A DNA stretch of 64,000 nt from Gonatopus flavifemur. Its lineage: Eukaryota > Arthropoda > Insecta > Hymenoptera > Dryinidae. The position numbers were made by a program, and so were the translations under genes. The stretch spans positions 3,326,501 to 3,390,500 of the forward strand of contig JAFFJZ010000013.1 of assembly GCA_018340375.1 (NCBI GenBank). Reading direction: 5' to 3'. Numbering within the stretch: position 1 is the first letter of the stretch; every line of letters starts with the position of its first letter. Below the pieces are notes generated by a model. It had not been told where the DNA came from and searched no databases. It saw only the letters and a list, made by a program, of their open reading frames with translations. Below, in pieces: positions 35,501-44,500 of the stretch.

Positions 35501-38500
35501 ACTTATCAATCCACCCTCGTAATATACAGTTCAATGATATTTCGTTGATTTGGCTCCTATTCTATTCATCTCCATTATATTCCTACGTAACATCCAACCC
35601 TTCAAGATACCTGATGAAATCCGGAAATATGTCTCATGAAACATGATAAGACATCTTCTCGCATCCTTCATGATATCAAAGAAGTCTTGCCTGCTAAAAA
35701 TTTCCCATAGAAGACGATACAATTTTTTCTATCAGTTTCAATGTGGTTTCTGGAACAGGAACCCTCCATGCAGTTTCGTGAATTCAAGATAGACTATCGG
35801 TTCTTGTCGCTTTCTGCAGGATTTGAGAGGAATGTATGATATGTCTGATCATGAAAATTCTATAAGAGAGGATTAACGGGAAACCAGCGACCCAATAGGT
35901 TAGACAAAGACGCAAACGGAACGATTTCTGACAAACTATTCGAAAATGAGGCAATGAAATGAAAATATCGCTCTATACAGACCTTTTTCAATGCATAAAG
36001 ATGGTCTGTATAGAGCGATGTTTTCATTTTATTGCTTCATTTCCGAATAATTAGTCAGAAATCGGGTCGGTGCCGAATCAACGAAAGACCAAATCAACGA
36101 AAAAAAATTTACCAGCAGTATGAAGTTGTCATCTTGTTGCAGTATGAAATGAAATTAGTCATAGATCATTGGTTGAATTAGACGAAAATTCTCCATGTTA
36201 ACCTATTCACTGCACCCGTTCATTACAATAGACACGTAATTCATCATTCTAATAAAATTATTGATGATCTTCCTAATCGATCGGTACAATCAAACTGTTT
36301 GAAACGTCTGTAGAGAACGAAAATCGGTTTGTTGTTATCATAAACATAACCATACCATAATCATAAACATAACAAAGGGAAATTAAGTTTACCGTGGGGT
36401 TGTGTTAGCAAATCAATGTTTTTTACTTTTCGTTTAATTTAATCAATGATCTATGACTGATTTCATTTCATACTGCAACAAAATGACAACTTCATATTGC
36501 TAGTAAATTTTTTTTCGTTGATTTGGTTTTTCGTTGATTCGGCACCGACCCCAGAAATCGTTTTTTTTGTGTTTTTGTCTCACCCATGGGTCGCTGGTAT
36601 CCCATTAATTGTTTGCAAACATATAATCATGTTTTGTCAGATAAATGGCATTTCTCCTTCAAGGTTTCCACGATAAAACAACATACATCTCTCTCAAATA
36701 CTATGAATAACGATAAGAAGCGATTGAGTCTATCGTGAATTCATGATACCGGATAAGCAATTCCAGTTTCAGAAACTACGTTTAAACCGATAATAAAAGT
36801 CTTCTGAATGTTAGTTGGATTGTTCTCTATATTTTTTTTTTTATCAAATATCGTATATGCATTACGTTCTGCCAATCAATCAAATAAATTTCATATACTC
36901 GTGTTCGGTTGGTATTAACATGAACGCAGTGAATCATCCATTGGGATCTATAATATACTGGAGTGCGCACTCCCCAGATATTCAATACACTGAGAAAACA
37001 GATTTCGTTATCTCAACCAAATCGTGTTTTGATTAAATGTACAAAATAATTGTTTAGTACAACCAAATTTTTGTTGATATTACAAAATTTTTAGTATATT
37101 TAACCAAAATGTCTCCACCACACTGATTTGGTCGGGTATATATAAACAAAATTCCTTGTTTATCACAACAACAAAATTTGGTTACAGTAAATTAATTCGT
37201 TGGTTGGGCATATATCAACAAAACTGTTTGGTTAGTACAAGAAAACATTTTTCTCAGTGTAGAAATTCTTCGTCAGAGAGAGAAAGAAACAGTGAATGTG
37301 TGACAAAGATCGCGTTACCCTTTGAACTACTACCTTCGCTACAAAGATCATGAAAATCATTGATGTTTTTAGCGAAGGTACTACTTTTGTGCAACTCATC
37401 TCTTTCACGCTAATGCGTTCCTCTCTCTGACGATAGTTTACCAGGGAGTGTCCAGTCCAGTATATCATAGAGCTCAATGGAATCATCAATTGGATAAGCT
37501 TGGAATTCTTATCTGTAATACGTAATAATTTAGTACCCCTGTTCAAAAGGCCCTGACAGATCCAAACAGATTCCGGTGAAAGTCCGGTCTGGTTTGGTCA
37601 GGCTGGGACAAAAACCGACAAAATCCATACCAATGTTCGGTTTTGTTGGAATGCCAGACAAAACCGAATAGATTCTGACTGATCCCGGTCAAAATCCCGT
37701 CTGGTTTTGTCAGGAATCACCATGCCAGGGACAAAAACCGACCAAATCCTGACAGAAAATTACCTGTATGGCATTTTCAGCAGGGACATTACATTTCAGC
37801 AATGAATAGATGGATTATGCAGATAGTACATACTTGCGCCAATTTGGTATTCACACGAAAACGATGAAGAAGGCTTTTTGAATACTTGTTTTTTATCAAT
37901 CGATGTGACGTGCTCAATATTTCTACCTGTAAAATAATAATCAATTTTTTTCATACACAGGCTGGTTATGAATATATTTTCATAAACATTCGTTATGATC
38001 GAATCATAAGCAGAAATTCATAGCAAATACCCTGTTTTTACGAATATCCTGTTGCAAAATCCATAGGGTAAAAATTCCTGAAATCAAACGAGGGAAAATT
38101 TTTTGTCTCTGGATTCACATTTTTATATGAGGAATACCTCTCGAAAAAATTGTCCAAAGGCATTTTTTAATCAAATCATTATTTCACAACTTATGGGTAA
38201 TTTGATTATTAGGTATGTTTTTTTTCAAAATGCAATAACTTTGAAACAAGTGGATGGATTTGGGATTTCTTTGTTTTGAATCAAAGCTGATGAAATGAAC
38301 TTTCCATTTCATAAGAAAAATATGGAAAATTGTCCGTTTATTGGTAACAAATCATAGATCGTTTATAACAATTGGAATAAAAAACATGTTCTGCTACCTT
38401 TAGAAATTTGGAAAAAAAATGGAAAATATTCTTCAAAGTATAAAGGATGAAATCCCGTTGACAGAACCCTGGGAATGCTATTGGTGCAATCACAATTTGT

Positions 38501-41500
38501 GTTTCCTTGCGTTATGAATGGAATTTTTCGCGCGCGTGCTTGTTTCCACGCACGAAAACACAAATTTTGATTTCACCAATAGCATTCCCAGGGTTCTGCC
38601 AACGGAATTTCATTCTTTATACTTTGAAAAATATGTTCCATTTTTGAAAAAATTCCTTGAGGTAGCAGAACATCTTTTTATTACAATTGTTATGAACAAT
38701 GTATGATTTGTTATCAATGAATAAACAATTTTCCATATTCTTCTTAACAAATAGAAATTCCATTCCATCAGCTTCAGTTTGAAAAAAAAATCCCAAATCC
38801 ATCCACTCGTTCCAAAGTTATTGCATTTGAGAAAAAACATACCTTATAATTTAATTTGATTTAATTCAAGAATTCTTTTGCACAATTTTGCTTCCTCGTA
38901 GAGGGAAGGTTTGTGATCGTTTCGAGGGACCAAAAATTTGGATGCCTCTAAACTCAAAATCTCTTAGACCAAAATGTTCCTCAGAGTATAGGGAGTAATT
39001 CTGGTTCCGTGTCTGTCTGTCTGTGTGTCTGTGTGTCTGTGAACTATTCTGCGACCGCGCATATCTTCCTTCCCTATTATTCGATCGTCATCAAATTTGT
39101 ACCATAGTTGTGGACCGAGTTGATAGTGGTCCCATATACGTTTCAACCTGATTCCTCCAGAAGAACACCAGGGATTAAGAAAAATTGTTATGAAAACTCG
39201 CGATTCTGCGACCGCGCATATCTCCACTTCCTATTATCCGATCGCGATGAAATTTATACCAATTTCTAAACTTGATTCGATAGTGGTCCCATATAAGTTT
39301 CATGTCAATCGGTTGAAAACTGTGAAAAATTTTTTTTCGTGAGCTGTGTTCTTTGACAATATTTTGAAAGCATGCCTTCCCTATGTCCGGATCATCCAAA
39401 TGCCATGAAATTTTGAACATAATCAATCTACTAGGAGTTCATCGTATGGTATGAATTCCAAGCAAATCGGACATAAAGGAAGAAAATGGTAAGCATTGAG
39501 CTCCAAAACGAAATTCGCAAATTTTATAAATGTCGTTATCATGCGGATATCTTTCGTTCCTATTATCCGATCGTCATGAAATTTTTACCACAGTTGTGGA
39601 CCGAGGTGATAGTGGTCCCATATACGTTTCAACCTAATTCCTCCAGAAGAACAGCAGTGGTGAGAAAAATTGTTACGGAAAATCGTGATTTTCCGACCGC
39701 GCATATCTCCGCTTCCTATCATCTGATTGAAATTAAACTTATACCAATTTTGAGACTCAATCCGATATTGGTCCCATATGAGCTGCATGCCGGACAGTTG
39801 AAAACTAAGAAAATTTTTTTTGCGAGCCTTATTTTACAATATTTGAAGAGCATGCCTTCCCTATTTCCGTATCATCCAAATGCCATGAATTTTTCAATGC
39901 ACACGAGGAAGCCATGTGCCAGTTGGGCAGCGTTTTTTTTAGATGTATTTCTGATATGAAAATGCACATCCGGAGACAAAAAATTTCCCTTTGTTTAATT
40001 TCAGGAATTTTGACCCCACACCGAAAAAAATAAACCATTCGAATTAATGAATTGAAGTTAGTTGTGGAAATTAGTTCCGAGTATTAAGAGAATAGAAGTC
40101 GATAATAAAAACTGTAGTAGAGGCAACTTCAAATCAGTCACCGCAACTAAAGTCTGAAAAATTCAATTTGGATAAAGTTGAGCCAACACCCGTTTTAGTT
40201 ATCCAAATATCAACAACTGCATCTAGTTACTGGAACTAATTTGGAGTGAGGAGAACTAATTATTTCTTTCGGTGTAGTAACGTTTCATAATAAGAAAATT
40301 TTCCTATGAATTGATATGACATTTTAATCAGGGCACATACACACACACCCCATGTAGCACAGCAGTTCAAAAAGAATTCTTGAGGATTCACATTGAATTC
40401 TTTCGGCTCCAATTGAATTCTCTGCGAACTCTCTTTGGTCTGTTGTGCTGTATGAGCACACACACACACAATATCCATCTACACCCGTACAGCACCACCA
40501 CCGATCTTCCACTGACCACATCGGTGGAATAGAGGTGGAGAAATGGGAGCCGTGGTAATAAGGGAGAATCTTCTTTGACCCTGTAAAAAGGAGTCATCAA
40601 AATGATTGATTTTTATTGAGGGGTAACACCACTGTGACACTTTCAAAATTCAATCTTCTTTTTTTGGCTTCAAAGAATCTCTCAGACCCTCAAAAATATG
40701 ATAAAAATTCGTTTACAGCTGAAAAACTTTTTTTCAGAAGGTTTTTGAGCAATTTTCTAAAAGCTCTCCAAAAGCCGAAAAACGCTGTTGGCAATGCAAT
40801 TCTGTTATTGTTAGTTTCTTTTCAATCAATTTTATTATCTTTTGAAACCAACAAAGAAGGGCAACTGTATGGAGCAGGGATTGCTGATTAGTGGTATGTG
40901 AAAAATGTCTAAAGTCATTGAGAAGTCAATGATACCAAAAACTTTTGATGCGTTTTTCTCGAAACAGTGTTTTTGAAATCTGCACGCAGTAGAACTCAAG
41001 CAATTTTTGTCCAATTGACTTGAAATTTTAACTGTAGCTTCTTAAACAGATTTAACACCGAAGTACCTGAGTTTTTTTTGATTGATGGAAAATTAAAAAA
41101 GATATTCAACTTTTCACAATGAAAATTATGGTCAAAAAATGAAACTTTTTCTCAATTTCGAATTCTTCAATTCCCCTGGGTACTTTGGTGCAAAAACTAA
41201 TATATTTCATGAAAAACTACCATGTTTTGTTCCATGATCAAATTCAGGACACTTCTACTGCTTGCAGTGGAGCAACTCGGGTAAAAGTCAGTAGTACTCA
41301 AGCTACTCTCGCGCCGCCATTTTGTATCTTTTGTTACACAAAAAAATTCTTTTATTCACTCAAATACATGCCAATCATAGCCCAAAAGTTTTTTTTTGTC
41401 TTAACCCAACCCATCCCTGAAAAAAAAATACCAAACTATAAGCACTTGAAAGTGGTAGGTCACAGTGGTGTTACCCCTTAAAATGAAATTTTTCTAATGA

Positions 41501-44500
41501 GTAATGTGCAGATTTTTAATTAGCTGTTCGAGGACTGAATGATTCTAAATCCAACCATATTCAATCAGAGATTCCCACCCGTAAGGAAATATTTCGCTGA
41601 AATAACTATGAAGAATCTCTGGAAAAACTCTGAGAATCTCTGAAAAAACTGAAAAATCTCATATTTTTGGGACATCCTGTACAGACTTTTTTCAGAGCTT
41701 TTTCAGAGTTTTTCAGAGAGTAAGGACGAGATTGCACCCTGAAACAGTGCTGACAGAACTCTGGAAAATTTCAGAGATTTTTCTGACTGCTAAAACCCTA
41801 TAAATAGATTCACACAGTATATTCAGATATCCCATGTGAAAAAAGTGTTTGAAAATTGAAAAATTTTTGTAATAGTCAGAAAAATCTCAGAAATTGTTCA
41901 GAGTTCTGTGAGAATTTTTCCAGAGTGCAATTTCGTCCTCACTCTCTGAAAAAACTCTGATCAACTCTGAAAAAAGTCTGTACAGGACTTTCAAAGTTTT
42001 TGAAGAGATTTCTCATAGATATTCCAGTGGAACTTTTCCGTATGGGCAGTAAACATTTTGAGATCCTCTTTTGAAAGTTTCATAATGTTATCAGAAAGAT
42101 GTCGAAATGATCTCTAATGCGACGATTTCTGTAAACTTTCTGATGTCTTTCTTAAGAGTTTTAAATGCTATCTTCAAGTTATCCATGATATCTTTCACCA
42201 TTAGAACTTTGATAGCATTCAGAACTCTTGGAAAAACATCAGAAAGATAAAAAAAATCGGCGCATTAGAGATCATTTCAACACCTTTCTGATAACATTAT
42301 GAATGTTCAGAATGTTGGCCGAAGAATTGTTTGCTGGGTCTGCACCATCAATCGATCTGAATATAATTCCGTTTTTACAGGGGAGACAACGCGTTGTCTG
42401 CGTTTCCGCGGAGAAGTAACGCAGAAATGTTCACTTCCTGTATTTTTAATAACATTCATATTGGTAGAGACACCATTACAGGGAACGAACATTTCTCCGT
42501 TGCTTCAACGGAGAGTCTCCCTCATTCCCACGGCGCCCGTTTCTCCACCGATTCTCCACCTCTATTCCACTGATGTCCACGGTGGAGAATTGATTGTTGT
42601 GCTGTACAGATATATATTTCAGCAATAGGTGGATGGATTATTTGGATGTACATACTTGCATCACTTCGATATTGACGTGAAAGCGGCGAATCATCCAAAG
42701 TATTTTTACATACTTGTTTTTTATTAATTGTTGCAATCGGATTAACATTTCCACCTGTGAAATAATTATCATTTTTGTACACTGCATTCCATTCATGGGT
42801 GTGTGAGTTGTATAAATCGTACATACCTGTATTTATTTCTGTTTTAGGTGTAAACAGGAGATTGTTCCCTGTTTTTTCCTTCACGTGGGTTTTATTCATC
42901 AATGGTATGGACTTGGTATTTCTATCTGTGAAATAATGAATGATAATGTGCACATGAATTCATATGAACACGCATTATGTCAAATTCTAATAAAAACATG
43001 CTTACCGCTGTAACTTTGTACTGAAATGCAACCGTTTTGGTTCATCATTTTTCCTGCTTCATCTAAAACTACTTTCCACCCTTCCATCATTAAAATATCA
43101 GTGTCCTTGTTCCTGCAATACAGTCCCATGTTGATTGAATACATTATACGACATCAATACAAAATTCGTATTCCAAAGAATTGATTATTTTCAAAAACAG
43201 CTCCAAGAAAGCAAGAGTCAAATAAATCACTTCTAAGTTGATTTTAGAAGAAGATTCCTCACGTAGAAAAATTTCGATACTTTCTAAAATCTGATTTACT
43301 CTGTAATCCGCAACGAATCAGAATTGGATCAGGTTGGAAGAAGGTCAATATCAGGTTTGATGCGAATTTGGAAAGCAAGACCAGATTGAGAACAGGGCGA
43401 AAATGAAATCAAATCTGATCCCTGGTTGAGAAAATCAATTGATTCCTGCCAAATCTCATCGCTTCTTGCCAAATCCCATTGAATCCTGTACAATGCTCTG
43501 GCCAAATCCAATCAAATGTTCTCTGTCAGATTCAATGGATTCTTCTAATCAGGGATTCACTCCCTAATATGCAATGAATCTGAGTGGAATAAGGTTTCAT
43601 TTTGGGCTCAGGTTACGTTTCACGAACATTGGATAAATCGTTGAATGTGCACAGCTTCATTTTATGTTAAACGAACGTTTGCTGAAGGTCTCCATTCTCT
43701 TCGATAGATGAATGAATCTATATTGAGGAAACAATGCAACTGAATTCTGAATAATTTAATTGGGACGAATTGATAATTTATACAGGGAAATCTCCAGTTC
43801 TTGGTCTACTATTTCTTCTACATGTTGCTCACAACAGATACATTATTGAAGAGAGTAGATTTTCTGAAATTTGCGTGAATGACGACTCTAGTTTCACTCA
43901 ATTCATTATTCCATTTGTTGTGATAATTGTATATTATTCCTTGTATGTTTCAGTAAACGATTTCATATCTGTAAAATGATGGTTCTGGATAATTAGAGGT
44001 TAGAATTAGGGGTTCAATTTTTCCAACGTACTCACTTTGGATTCTGTGCAAAACTACAGTAATTAGAAAATCAACTCATTTATAGAAACATTTGGATCAT
44101 GAAAAAAATTACCCACAACTGTTATTCATATTAGAAAATGTGTATAAAAAGGCACCTCACTGCGTACGGGTTGATGTTCACTTTATTCATACAATCAAAT
44201 CACTAATCAATAATAACATACTAACCTTTTCCAATACGTGATGATGTATGAATCTGCTGCTTCAATTTTACGGAATATTTCAACGAATATACCCAATGAT
44301 GATTTCAAGACTGAAAGCATGATTTCACACCGCTATTAACGGACATATTAAAATGTGATAGATATATATACATATTACCGATCAACATTATGGCATATGA
44401 TTGCGATGTGAAAACAAAATAGCGATCAATCGGATTGAATTATCAACAATCAAGGAATTTGAGCATGAGGAAATGGGAGAGAGGCGTATTCAAATTTTGC

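Noticed and set aside
32213..35558. One large element bounded by CCAAATCAACGAAA at both sides
   Set aside because: Only about 16 bp pair and the words also occur inside the element at 36064-36551; not enough to define borders.
38363..38840. Several small open frames on both strands
   Set aside because: They are produced by the symmetry of the long palindromic MITE and mirror each other.
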